From Chelatococcus sp. HY11 (GTDB lineage: Bacteria > Pseudomonadota > Alphaproteobacteria > Rhizobiales > Beijerinckiaceae): a stretch of DNA of 64,000 nt. A program made the translations under genes and the position numbers. Positions 35,732 through 44,349 of this stretch are shown in pieces. Location of the stretch: contig NZ_JAHBRX010000002.1 in assembly GCF_018398335.1 (NCBI RefSeq), positions 1,302,001 through 1,366,000 of the forward strand, given 5' to 3'. Within the stretch, counting starts at the first letter, position 1. Every line of letters starts with the position of its first letter. Below the pieces are notes generated by a model. That model saw nothing but the letters and a program-made list of their open reading frames with translations. It was not told the origin of the DNA and ran no database searches.

Positions 35732-36543
35732 TGGCACAAACGCCCACCCTTTCATCCGAGAGCGCCGCGCCGCCCGGTAGTGGCGCCATCCGCTTCAACG
35801 GCGTGCGGGTCGGATTTACCAGGCAGACCGGACAGCATGTGCGCGCGCTCGAGGACTTCTCGCTCGACATCCCGGCTGGGCAGTTCGTCTCGATCGTCGG
35901 TCCGAGCGGCTGCGGCAAGTCCACCCTGCTCAAGGTCCTGTCCGGCCTCGTCGAGGCGGAGGCCGGCACGGCGCTGGTCGATGGCCTCACCGCACAGGAT
36001 AGCCGGGAGCGCATTGGCTTCATGTTCCAGCGCGACACACTGCTGCCCTGGGCCAGCGTCGAGGACAACATCAGGATCGGCGCCGACCTGTCCGGCCAGG
36101 CGCCTGCCAACATGCAGCGGCGCATCGCCGAACTCATCGCTTTCCTGCGGCTCACGGGCTTCGAAAAGAGCAAGCCGCATGAGCTGTCCGGCGGCATGCG
36201 CCAGCGCGTCTCACTCGGGCGGCTGCTGGCCTACGATCCCGACATCCTCCTTATGGACGAACCGTTCGGGGCGCTCGACAGCCAGACCAAGGCGGCTATG
36301 GGACAGGAATTGCTGCGCATCTGGGCGCATCATAGGCGAACGGTGATCTTTGTTACGCATGATATCGAGGAGGCCGTGACGCTCTCCGACCGCGTTGTGG
36401 TGCTGTCGCCGCGGCCGGGCCGGATCAGGCTCGATCTGTCCATTGACCTGCCGCGCCCGCGCAGCGCCGCGCAGTTGCGAAAGGATGCGCGCTATATCGA
36501 TTATATCGACCGGATCTGGAGCCAGATAGAGACTGTTTCCTGA
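35719..36543 (+). CDS. ABC transporter ATP-binding protein, SsuB/TauB type
   Basis: 274 residues from 35719; an ATG at 35731 sharing a base with the permease stop is equally possible. Walker [13 protein letters not shown], signature LSGGMRQRVSLGRLL, Walker B ILLMDEPFGALD and FVTHDIEEAV are intact. It is the last gene of the monooxygenase, SsuA-like, rhodanese, SsuC, SsuB operon. Confidence 0.95.
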   Translation: MATLMAQTPTLSSESAAPPGSGAIRFNGVRVGFTRQTGQHVRALEDFSLDIPAGQFVSIVGPSGCGKSTLLKVLSGLVEAEAGTALVDGLTAQDSRERIGFMFQRDTLLPWASVEDNIRIGADLSGQAPANMQRRIAELIAFLRLTGFEKSKPHELSGGMRQRVSLGRLLAYDPDILLMDEPFGALDSQTKAAMGQELLRIWAHHRRTVIFVTHDIEEAVTLSDRVVVLSPRPGRIRLDLSIDLPRPRSAAQLRKDARYIDYIDRIWSQIETVS

Positions 36544-36963
36544 AGGGAGCTTTCTCGCGCGGCACTGCGCGCCACTCCACAGTTGCCAAAGTTGCGAGAG
36601 CGACAAGCTAACCGGAATTGACGGCTCCTTCACTCGGACAATCGCCGCGCGCCCAAATTAATGTTGGTTTTCGTGTGCAGCCCAAGATCGTCGAATGGTG
36701 GGTCGACGCCGGGTGGCAGGTTCAAGGCGGGCCAACCGTTCATGCGGGTAAGTGACACGGGTCCGCGTCCGGCGCTGACCGTAAGTGCGAAGCAGTCGCC
36801 GCGACACGCGCAGTTCTCATCCAGGAGATTGCGGATGAGAAAGGCTATGCAACGCGGTTAAAACGGAAGGGCTGCGCTTCATACCGATATGAACAGGCCA
36901 TCCGCCACTTGGCCGAAGAGTTCGATTTCACCATCCTGTTTGTGACCCATCAAATGGGCTCGT
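36544..36963 (+). other. Intergenic region with an unidentified open segment
   Basis: 420 bases between the converging ssuB-like and proC genes. From about 36756 the plus strand is open for about 69 codons before it enters the proC end antisense. The segment reads like a real helical protein (for example AVLIQEIADEKGYATRL, then SYRYEQAIRHLAEEFDF) but has no start with a ribosome site. It may be the remnant of a lost gene; I do not recognise the family. Confidence 0.3.
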
Positions 36964-37785
36964 TCAGCCTGAAAGTTCGCCAGCGCGGCGTATGGCAGCA
37001 GCCACCGCCTTGCGCATCAATGGTCTCATGCCGTCTTCCGCCATCAGAACCTCGAGCGCGGCCGCGGTCGTTCCGCCGGGCGAAGTCACGTTCTGGCGTA
37101 GCGTGACGGGCGGAAGCGGCGAGTGGAACAGCAACTCGCCTGCGCCCTCCACGGTTGCTCGCGCCAGCCGCTCGGCGACATCGGCTGGGAGCCCCGCATC
37201 CTTGCCCGCTGCGGCCAGGCATTCGACGAGATGGAAAACATAAGCCGGGCCGGAGCCCGACACCGCCGTCACCGCATCGATCAGCCCCTCGTCGTCGAGC
37301 CATTCGACCTTGCCGATGCTGCCGAGCAGGGCATCGGCGGTGGCGCGCTGGACTGCGCTGACGCCCTTGCCTGGCGCCGCCGCTGTGGCGCCGCGTTGCA
37401 CGGCCGCCGGCAGGTTCGGCATGGCGCGTATGATCGCGTTCGCATTGGGCAAGCGCGCCGCGAGATCGGCCAATGTCTTGCCGGCGAGGATCGAGATCAG
37501 CAGCGTCTTCTGGTGGATGAAGGCCTGCACGGCCAGCGCGGCCGTATCGAGCATCTGCGGCTTGGTCGCGAGCACGACGACATCGGCGGGAGGAGTGTCA
37601 GCGGCCGAGGGGTTCAAGCACATTCCCGTTCTCTCGGCGAGTGCGACGATCTCGTCAGAGGGTATGGGGTCGATCAAGCTGATATGCGCGGGATCGATGC
37701 CGATGCGCAGCCAGCCCTCCAGCATCGCGCTGCCCATCCTGCCTGCACCGATCAGGACGAGCGATTGCGGAAGGGAGTTCGACAT
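36964..37785 (-). CDS. proC: Pyrroline-5-carboxylate reductase
   Basis: 273 residues, normal ProC length. It reduces 1-pyrroline-5-carboxylate to proline with NAD(P)H. The N-terminal cofactor motif is LVLIGAGRMGSAMLEGWL; the middle VVVLATKPQ and AIIRAMPNLPAAV, and the C-terminal signature starting VTAVSGSGPAYVFHL, are all family typical. It stands upstream of no other same-strand gene within 400 bp, and follows the two FGE-fold genes on the same strand (99 bp gap). It may be a housekeeping copy or an accessory one linked to imino-acid use. Confidence 0.95.
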   Translation of the reverse strand: MSNSLPQSLVLIGAGRMGSAMLEGWLRIGIDPAHISLIDPIPSDEIVALAERTGMCLNPSAADTPPADVVVLATKPQMLDTAALAVQAFIHQKTLLISILAGKTLADLAARLPNANAIIRAMPNLPAAVQRGATAAAPGKGVSAVQRATADALLGSIGKVEWLDDEGLIDAVTAVSGSGPAYVFHLVECLAAAGKDAGLPADVAERLARATVEGAGELLFHSPLPPVTLRQNVTSPGGTTAAALEVLMAEDGMRPLMRKAVAAAIRRAGELSG

Positions 37786-37884
37786 AAGGGCCTCTTTGCA
37801 GCGCGTGGGATTGCTTGGGGTTTGGAATTCGATCGGATTGGGAACAGCGCGGCGGTGTGGCCAACTCGGCGGAGAATGCCGCCG

Positions 37885-38973
37885 TCAGATTCCGGCCGTG
37901 AACGCGGCCCGGAAACCGATCGCGGGGCTGCGCCTGTTTCCGTCCCCGGCGCCACTGAAAAAGAAGACTCCACCCGCCTTGCGTGAATGCTGGGCGCCGC
38001 CGCGATTGACGATCTTGTCCGCCGCGCCGTTGTTGATGAAGACCTCGTCGCTACCATGTTCCCCGGCATCGCAGGGATAGAGAGCCAGCGCCTTGAGCAA
38101 GTCGGGGATAGCTGTCCCCTCCGTCGTCATTTCATGGAAGGCGCCGAATCGGGTCTGCTCCGACCGGTTCGCGATCTCCGTCGCGACGACGAAATAGCCG
38201 TCTCCGGGCATCTCCGGCGACCATTGCAGGCCGGCACGCGCCTTGCTGTGCCGGTAGTCGTATTTGAGAGTTCCCTGAGAACCCGGCCCGACAAGGCTGC
38301 CGTCCTCCAGGACAGCGCGCCAAGCGGCAGACCCGGGTCCCACGTCGATATCGCCGGCGGCGTCATTGTCCGGGATAACCTGGATCTCGCCATGGGCCGT
38401 TCGGAACCCCGCCACCATCTCCACGACATTGCCGTTGAGATCGTAGATGCCGCTCGCTTCGCGGTTATGGCTCCAGCCGAGCGGGCCGGTTCCCGTCAGC
38501 ACATGGGCACGCCGCTGCTGGTCGTCATGGCTCGACGGGATTGCTTGATAGACGCAATCGCTTTCAGCCTTGCCGAGCCAGTTGTTACCCTCGGGAAAAA
38601 AACCGTTCCTGCGGCACCACAAGGCGATGGCGGCCCACTCGGCATTGGTCATCAGATGCCAACCGCGCCCCTTGGCCCGACAGGTTGAAACCGCCTCGTC
38701 GAAGGTGAGATTCCCCGCCGGATCGCTGGCCGGCAGCGACTGCGCCACGCCGTCCACCAGCACGTTCTGGTATTTCGATATCCAGATCTCGCGCATCGTC
38801 GTGCCGTTCACCACGAAAGCAGGGTGCGGAATGGCCGGCGCGCCCACCATCACCTCGTCCAGGGTGAAGAAGGGAATGCGGACCATGATCGACGGCTGGC
38901 CATGATCGTCCAGCATCGCCTCGTTGTTCGCGGCAAGGGATTTCAGCAGCAGGTTGAAGGCGTCGATCTGCAT
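37885..38973 (-). CDS. FGE/SUMF1-fold (C-type lectin-like) protein, copy B
   Basis: 362 residues from the ATG at 38973; the frame is open much further, inside the neighbouring paralogue. It has the formylglycine-generating-enzyme/SUMF1 fold seen also in diversity-generating-retroelement target proteins: GWHLMTNAEWAAIALWC, GIYDLNGNVVEMVAGF, and a C-terminal IGFRAAF. In the last 40 residues (NRGGAQHSRKAGGVFF) both copper-binding cysteines of true FGE are missing, so formylglycine formation is unlikely. No signal peptide is seen. It is a tandem paralogue of the gene at 39006. Function unknown; ligand or surface recognition is a guess. Confidence 0.8.
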   Translation of the reverse strand: MQIDAFNLLLKSLAANNEAMLDDHGQPSIMVRIPFFTLDEVMVGAPAIPHPAFVVNGTTMREIWISKYQNVLVDGVAQSLPASDPAGNLTFDEAVSTCRAKGRGWHLMTNAEWAAIALWCRRNGFFPEGNNWLGKAESDCVYQAIPSSHDDQQRRAHVLTGTGPLGWSHNREASGIYDLNGNVVEMVAGFRTAHGEIQVIPDNDAAGDIDVGPGSAAWRAVLEDGSLVGPGSQGTLKYDYRHSKARAGLQWSPEMPGDGYFVVATEIANRSEQTRFGAFHEMTTEGTAIPDLLKALALYPCDAGEHGSDEVFINNGAADKIVNRGGAQHSRKAGGVFFFSGAGDGNRRSPAIGFRAAFTAGI

Positions 38974-39005
38974 TGTCGCTTCTTCGGCTCTGGAGAAACC
39001 AAGGC

Positions 39006-40079
39006 TCAGTCGGCACAAGCCGGCGGGATATAGGCACTGCGGAAGCCCATCATGAAGGTTCTCTGGTCCCGCGTCGGCGCCAGATAGAGCGCGAAGACCC
39101 CGCAGCGGGACTGGCGGTTCCAATGGCTGCCACGCATGCAGATGCGTTCCCCGACCGTTTTCACATAGGCGTAGTTGAGGCCGTGATCCCCGGCGTCGGC
39201 AGGAAACAGCGCCAGCGCCTTGAGGCGTTCGGGCAGGGAAACACCCTCCGCCGCGCGCGCGCTCTCGAAGGTAGCGCCGCGCAACTGGTCGGTCGGCTCG
39301 ATGATCGTCCGCGCGAGCGTGATCCGCTCCTCCACGAAATCCAGCTTCAGGCTGCCGGCCGTGCCAGGCACGGCCAGGCTGCCGTCCTCCAGCACGGCGC
39401 GCCATGCGGCCGAACCGGGACTCTGGTCCGCCGCCTCGGCCGCGTCGTTGTCGCGGATCACGTTGATCTCGCCATCGAGGAGGCGGCAGCCGCCGAGCCA
39501 TTCCGCGACATTGCCGTTGAGGTCCCAGATGCCGTCCGCCTGGCCATTATGGCTCCAGCTTGCCGGGCCGGTGCCGGTGCGCACCGCAGCGATGCGCCCT
39601 TCTCCGAACGGCATCTCGCGATGACCCTCGAGATTCTCGAAGGTTGCCGGCATGGCCTGGCGCACCGGATCGCGAAAATCTTTACCGAAATCATTATTGC
39701 CGCGCGGCATCGTGCCGTTGCGTCGGCACCATAGGGCGATGGCAGCCCATTCCGCCGCCGTCATCAGGTGCCAGCCCGGCCCCTTGGCCTCGCAGGCTCG
39801 GCGCGCTTCGTCGAAGGAAACATGGACGCCGGGGTTTTCATCGGGAAGGGAATAGGCGCGCCCGTTCCGCACCACGTTCTGGAACTTGGATATCCAGATC
39901 TCCGGGACAGCGCGCCCGTTGACGATGAAGGCGGGGTGGATATCGGTGCTGCCGCCCTCGATGACGTCGCAGATCCGGAATTGCGGGATGCGTACGAGGA
40001 TGGACGGCTGGTCGCAATCGTCCGAGACGATGGCGTTGTTCGCGGCAAGGGCCTTTAGCGCGAGTTCCGGAGAGATCAT
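39006..40079 (-). CDS. FGE/SUMF1-fold (C-type lectin-like) protein, copy A
   Basis: 357 residues from the ATG at 40079 (ribosome site weak; the frame is open to 40205). It shares with copy B the start (LLLKSLAANN versus ALKALAANN), GWHLMTAAEWAAIALWC, GIWDLNGNVAEWL and SAAWRAVLEDGSL. The C-terminal block RGSHWNRQSRCGVFALYLA ends in MGFRSAY, as in FGE-fold variable domains; the second copper cysteine is kept, while the first is Asn. It lies 32 bp upstream of copy B on the same strand, so they form an operon, and it diverges from the LysR gene at 40295. No reverse transcriptase is present in the window. Confidence 0.8.
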   Translation of the reverse strand: MISPELALKALAANNAIVSDDCDQPSILVRIPQFRICDVIEGGSTDIHPAFIVNGRAVPEIWISKFQNVVRNGRAYSLPDENPGVHVSFDEARRACEAKGPGWHLMTAAEWAAIALWCRRNGTMPRGNNDFGKDFRDPVRQAMPATFENLEGHREMPFGEGRIAAVRTGTGPASWSHNGQADGIWDLNGNVAEWLGGCRLLDGEINVIRDNDAAEAADQSPGSAAWRAVLEDGSLAVPGTAGSLKLDFVEERITLARTIIEPTDQLRGATFESARAAEGVSLPERLKALALFPADAGDHGLNYAYVKTVGERICMRGSHWNRQSRCGVFALYLAPTRDQRTFMMGFRSAYIPPACAD

Positions 40080-40294
40080 GCCTTGTCTCGGGAGCGAGGA
40101 ATGTGCAGCCAGAGAAGTCGGCAGACACCGCCGTGTCCAATACTCATTTGGGATGGGAATTGAGAGGCGGAGCCTATCAATCCTCGCGCGCAGCCTTCTG
40201 CTCAATTGCGAAGCGTCCTTTTTTCCGGCATGTGTCGATCATCCCGGCAGACGGCTGCGGCCGCCGAGGCGCTTCCCGGATAGGATCGACACCG

Positions 40295-41191
40295 ATGGAT
40301 ATCCGCCATCTGAAGTATGTGGTGGCCGTTGCCGATACGCTGCATTTTGGCCGAGCTGCATTGGCGCTCGGCATCTCGCAGCCTCCCCTTTCGGCACGCA
40401 TCAAGGAGGTGGAAGATCATTGCGGCTTCCAGTTGTTCGAACGCACCACCCGGAAAGTCGAGCTGACCGAGAAGGGCCGGGTCTTCATCGCCGAGGCCCG
40501 CAAGGTCACCGAGAGCTTCGATGCCCTGATGTCTCGCTTCGCCCTCGGCCCGGACGTCCCGCTTCCAGCGATATCCCTGGGCGTGCCGTCCGACACCAGC
40601 GCGGTCGCGCTCCTGGAGATCGGCGAGTTGTTCCGGCGGGTGGGCGAACGCGTCGACCTGCGCGAGCGGACCACCGCCGACCAGCTGGTGACGATCCGCG
40701 CCGGGGGACAGACGCTGGGTGCCGTGCGCCTGCCCGCCCCGGTGGACGACCTGCTGGTGGGGCGGACCTTACGCCGCGAGCTCGGCGCGGTGCTTCCCGC
40801 CAGCCATCCGCTGGCCGGCGAGGTGGCGATCGATCTCGCCCAGCTCGAGGGCGAGGATCTCGTCATTTTCCCACGCAGCATGGCGCCACAGGTCTACGAG
40901 GGCATGCTTTCGACCTTCGCCGAAGAAGGCTGGCACCCCCGACGCCTCACGCATGCGACGCGACTGGCCCGACCAATGGTTGCCAATGGTGAGGGCATCC
41001 TCTTCCGCGAGAAGGCCTATACTGAGGGAGTGCCCGAGCTGGTCTGGAAGCCCTTGAGGGGAAAGCCGCTGGCTTGGCGCATGGCGATCGTCGCCGGACG
41101 GGCACAGGAGGCGCTGTTCGCCCGCTTTCACGAGCCCCTGGAAGCCGCATTCATCGCTCATGACAACTGGACGCAGGACGAGGCGTCCTGA
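40295..41191 (+). CDS. LysR-family transcriptional regulator
   Basis: 298 residues from the ATG at 40295, with AGGA 9 bases upstream; the longer frame from 40103 is not supported. The N-terminal winged helix (HFGRAALALGISQPPLSARIKEVE) is followed by the LysR substrate-binding domain. It lies next to the ABC/cupin/DapA operon that starts at 41296 on the same strand and opposite the two FGE-fold genes; either may be its target. Confidence 0.94.
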   Translation: MDIRHLKYVVAVADTLHFGRAALALGISQPPLSARIKEVEDHCGFQLFERTTRKVELTEKGRVFIAEARKVTESFDALMSRFALGPDVPLPAISLGVPSDTSAVALLEIGELFRRVGERVDLRERTTADQLVTIRAGGQTLGAVRLPAPVDDLLVGRTLRRELGAVLPASHPLAGEVAIDLAQLEGEDLVIFPRSMAPQVYEGMLSTFAEEGWHPRRLTHATRLARPMVANGEGILFREKAYTEGVPELVWKPLRGKPLAWRMAIVAGRAQEALFARFHEPLEAAFIAHDNWTQDEAS

Positions 41192-41215
41192 CCCGTCATT
41201 CATATGACACGGGTC
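41190..41215 (+). terminator. Hairpin after the LysR gene
   Basis: GACCCGTCAT and ATGACACGGGTC form a stem of about ten base pairs with a two-base bulge and a TCAT loop, starting at the LysR stop. It may end the lysR transcript before the transporter operon; a T-rich but interrupted stretch follows. Confidence 0.45.
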
Positions 41216-41295
41216 TGAATTCTCTTCCTCAATCAGTATTGGACACTTGACGACGCATCTCTCAGCTTTCGTGCAACTCAACACGGGGAGCGACG

Positions 41296-42174
41296 ATGAA
41301 CGTCACTGACAAGAACGATCCAGCCATCCCGCGCCGCCGCGCCCTCACGATGCTCGCCGCCGCCGGCCTCGGCCTCGCCGTGGGGACGCTGTCCCCCGCC
41401 TTTGCCCAGACGGCGGCTGACCTCCTGCCCGCGGAACTGCGCCAGCGCGGCACGCTGAACGTCGCCACGTCCATGGTGCAGCCGCCCTATTCCTTCGAGA
41501 CCGCCGAAGGCGCCCCGGCCGGGATCGATATCGAGCTGATGCAGGCCATCGGCAAGGAGCTCGGGCTGCAGGTCAAGTTCACGAAGATTGCCTTCGCCTC
41601 GATCATTCCGGGCATCGAAAACGGCCGCTTCGACGTAGGCGCCAACGAGATCGCCGATACCGAAGAACGCCGCAAGGTCGTGCAGTTCGTCGACTACTAC
41701 AGGGTGACCTACGGCGTGCTCGCTACCGCCGGCACCAAGGGGCTGTCTTCCGCCAATCTCTGCGGTGGCCATTTCGCCGTGACGCATGGCAGCGCCCAGG
41801 TCGTGCTGCTGGAGACCATGTCGGCGGAGTGCGAGAAGGCCGGCAAGCCGGCGATCCGTCGCAGCGTCTTCCCCGACAGCGCCACCGCCAAGCTCGCGGT
41901 CTCGAACGCCCGCGCCCAGGCCTTCGTTTCCGACAAGGGCACGGCGACTTATCTCGCCAAGATCCCGGAGAACAATTTCTCCCTGCTCGAGGGCGACATC
42001 CCCAACATGGAGCAGATCGCCGGCTTCGCCATCGCCCGGAACCGCGGCGATCTTGCCAATGCGGTGAAGAAGGCGCTTCAGAATCTCGCCGCCAATGGCG
42101 AATACAAGCGCATCCTGGAAAAATACCAAGTCTACCCGGCCAGGCTCGAAGCCTTCACAATCGACGGAAAATGA
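41296..42174 (+). CDS. Amino-acid-type ABC transporter substrate-binding protein
   Basis: 292 residues. The start contains a twin-arginine-like signal (PRRRALTMLAAAGLGLAVG, cleaved near AFAQT). The mature part is a family 3 binding protein: LNVATSMVQPPYSFETAEG and FDVGANEIADTEERRKVVQFVDYY. It is coupled to the permease (ATGA overlap). It differs clearly from the two binding proteins of the first cluster. Confidence 0.93.
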   Translation: MNVTDKNDPAIPRRRALTMLAAAGLGLAVGTLSPAFAQTAADLLPAELRQRGTLNVATSMVQPPYSFETAEGAPAGIDIELMQAIGKELGLQVKFTKIAFASIIPGIENGRFDVGANEIADTEERRKVVQFVDYYRVTYGVLATAGTKGLSSANLCGGHFAVTHGSAQVVLLETMSAECEKAGKPAIRRSVFPDSATAKLAVSNARAQAFVSDKGTATYLAKIPENNFSLLEGDIPNMEQIAGFAIARNRGDLANAVKKALQNLAANGEYKRILEKYQVYPARLEAFTIDGK

Positions 42175-43058
42175 CCATGGCCACAGCCTCCCACTCCGCC
42201 GCGGCATGGCCCGTGGCGGCCGCTTCGCTCGACGCCGCGAACGCCGTCTACCGCGGCAGACCTCAGCAGATCGCCGGAGCGGTCGGCGTTGGGCTGTTCC
42301 TCTGCTGGATCGCCTATCAGCTGGTCACCAACGCAGCCTTCCGCTGGCACGTGGTCGGCGAGTACATCTTCAGCGCGCCCGTTCTGGCGGGCGTGCAGAT
42401 GACGCTGTTCCTGACCTTTCTGACCTTGCTGCTCGGCAGCCTTCTTGGCATCGCGCTCGCGGTCATGCGCCTGTCGCACAACCCGATCCTGAACATGAGC
42501 GCCTCAGCCTATGTCTGGTTCTTCCGCGGCGTACCGAGCCTGGTGCAGTTGATATTCTGGTTTAATTTCGCCTCGCTCTTTCCGACGATCGAGCTCGGCA
42601 TTCCCTTCGGCGGACCAAAGCTCCTCTCGATCGCCACCAATGACGCCGTTACGCCGTTGGTTGCGGCGCTGCTTGGTCTCGGGCTGGTCGAGGCCGCCTA
42701 TATGGGCGAGATCATCCGGGGCGGCATCCTGTCGGTCGATGCCGGGCAGGTCGATGCCAGCCGGGCGCTCGGGATGAAGCCGTTCTATCGCCTGCGCCGG
42801 ATCATCCTGCCGCAGGCCATGCGCTCGATCATTCCCTCCGCCAGCAACCAGTTCATCAGCCTGCTGAAATGGACGGCGCTCGCCAGCGTCGTCTCGCTGG
42901 GAGAACTGCTCCTGGCGACCCAGACCATCTATAACCGCAACTTCCAGGTCATCCCGCTGCTCACCGTGGCGGCCCTCTGGTACCTCCTGCTGACCTCCAT
43001 CTTCACGCTGGTTCAGATGCGGATCGAGGCTTATTTCTCGCGGGGACACCGCCGATGA
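42171..43058 (+). CDS. Amino-acid ABC transporter permease
   Basis: 295 residues from an ATG overlapping the previous stop (an ATG two codons later is an alternative). It has a longer N-terminal region of about 50 residues before the first family helix. The channel part shows VWFFRGVPSLVQLIFWFNF and the EAA-like loop GGILSVDAGQVDASRALGMK, as in HisM/GlnP proteins. Confidence 0.94.
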   Translation: MTMATASHSAAAWPVAAASLDAANAVYRGRPQQIAGAVGVGLFLCWIAYQLVTNAAFRWHVVGEYIFSAPVLAGVQMTLFLTFLTLLLGSLLGIALAVMRLSHNPILNMSASAYVWFFRGVPSLVQLIFWFNFASLFPTIELGIPFGGPKLLSIATNDAVTPLVAALLGLGLVEAAYMGEIIRGGILSVDAGQVDASRALGMKPFYRLRRIILPQAMRSIIPSASNQFISLLKWTALASVVSLGELLLATQTIYNRNFQVIPLLTVAALWYLLLTSIFTLVQMRIEAYFSRGHRR

Positions 43059-43852
43059 GCGTCTCGCAGGCTGCGGCAGCCGACATGGCTGCCACGGGCG
43101 TCGTTCACGCCCGCAATGTCAAGAAATCATTCGGCCCGGTCGAGGTGCTCAAGGACATCAATCTCACCGTGGCCGCCGGCGAAGTGGTGACGCTGCTCGG
43201 CCCCTCGGGCTCGGGCAAGAGCACGCTCCTGCGCTGCATCAACCATCTGGAGAAGATCGACGCCGGCCTCCTGCTCGTCCATGGCGAGCCTATCGGCTAC
43301 CGCATCCGAGACGGGCGGCTGGTGGAACTCGACGAAAGCCAGGTCTGTGAGCAGCGCGTCGAAGTCGGCATGGTCTTCCAGAACTTCAACTTGTTTCCGC
43401 ACATGACGGTGCTGCAGAACATCATCGATGCGCCGGTCCGGGTGCGTGGCGAGCGCAAGGCCGATGCCGTTGCCCATGCGATGGACTTGCTCCAGCGCGT
43501 CGGCCTGCTGGAAAAGGCGGATGCCTATCCGCGCACGCTTTCCGGCGGGCAGCAGCAGCGCGTCGCCATCGCACGGGCCTTGGCGATGAAGCCGAAGCTC
43601 CTGCTGTTCGACGAGCCGACATCGGCGCTCGATCCCGAACTCGTGGGCGAGGTGCTGAACGTCATCGAGCAGGTGGCCGCCACCGGCATCACCATCATGA
43701 TCGTGACCCACGAGATCGGCTTCGCCCGCAAGATCTCGCATCGCGTGATCTTCATGGCCGACGGGCAGATCGTCGAAAGCGGCCCGCCGGCTCAGGTCAT
43801 CGAAAACCCGCGCGAGGCGCGCACCAGGGCCTTCCTAGCCGAAGTGCTCTGA
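43055..43852 (+). CDS. Amino-acid ABC transporter ATP-binding protein
   Basis: 265 residues; overlaps the permease by four bases. Walker [14 protein letters not shown], signature [15 protein letters not shown], Walker [25 protein letters not shown]. It completes the importer with the products at 41296 and 42171. Confidence 0.96.
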   Translation: MSVSQAAAADMAATGVVHARNVKKSFGPVEVLKDINLTVAAGEVVTLLGPSGSGKSTLLRCINHLEKIDAGLLLVHGEPIGYRIRDGRLVELDESQVCEQRVEVGMVFQNFNLFPHMTVLQNIIDAPVRVRGERKADAVAHAMDLLQRVGLLEKADAYPRTLSGGQQQRVAIARALAMKPKLLLFDEPTSALDPELVGEVLNVIEQVAATGITIMIVTHEIGFARKISHRVIFMADGQIVESGPPAQVIENPREARTRAFLAEVL

Positions 43853-43860
43853 AAGGCAGC

Positions 43861-43880
43861 GCCGGAGTCAGTGCTCCGGC
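43861..43880 (+). terminator. Small hairpin between ATPase and cupin genes
   Basis: GCCGGAG-TCAGTG-CTCCGGC forms a seven-base-pair GC-rich stem just after the ATPase stop, with no T run. It may protect or attenuate the transcript rather than end it, since the cupin gene follows at 43904. Confidence 0.4.
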
Positions 43881-43903
43881 CCACGCTCCACAAGGCTCGA
43901 TAG

Positions 43904-44260
43904 ATGCCCCAATTTGGCCGCGACGACCCGTCCTACGATATTGCCGATCTCCGGGATTACGACCTGCCCCCGGAGGCGCCCGCGCTGGCGCAAGGGCTCT
44001 TCCGCTTCAACGGCATCAACCTGCGCCATTGCGTGATAGAGAACGGCGCAACCGATTGGCTCCGTCACGTCGACAGCGACGCTCTCTTCCAGGTGCTCGA
44101 CGGGGAGCTCCTCGTCGACCTGCGTCTGCCCGACGATGCAGGCATCCGCAACATCGTCGTGAAGGCCGGTCAGGTGATCTCCATCCATGCCGGCGTGGAG
44201 CATCGCACCTATTCCCATGGGCGTGCCGTGCTCCTCGTCATGGATGCTCTCGCAGCCTGA
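43904..44260 (+). CDS. Small cupin-domain protein
   Basis: 118 residues, one cupin barrel. Motif 1 is around WLRHVDSDALFQVLDGELLV and motif 2 around VISIHAGVEHRTYS, with histidines placed to bind a metal. It is similar in size to small cupins that act as mutarotases, isomerases or ligand sensors. It lies between the importer and the DapA-type gene and so may process the imported compound. A specific activity cannot be assigned. Confidence 0.82.
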   Translation: MPQFGRDDPSYDIADLRDYDLPPEAPALAQGLFRFNGINLRHCVIENGATDWLRHVDSDALFQVLDGELLVDLRLPDDAGIRNIVVKAGQVISIHAGVEHRTYSHGRAVLLVMDALAA

Positions 44261-44349
44261 AGCACGTGGCGCTGCAACGGCCGGTGCTCCCTCGTCTTCC
44301 TCACCGCGCCTTCCGGCCGCATTCTCATCGCCAACGAGAAAGCCCTTCC

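Noticed and set aside
36909-36963. Segment FTILFVTHQMG read as an ABC ATPase remnant (switch histidine region)
   Set aside because: Only the short THQM-like stretch fits; the upstream residues lack Walker B and signature motifs, so a different origin is as likely.
37885-40079. A complete diversity-generating retroelement
   Set aside because: Only the target-like fold is present. No reverse transcriptase, template repeat or accessory gene is visible in the window.
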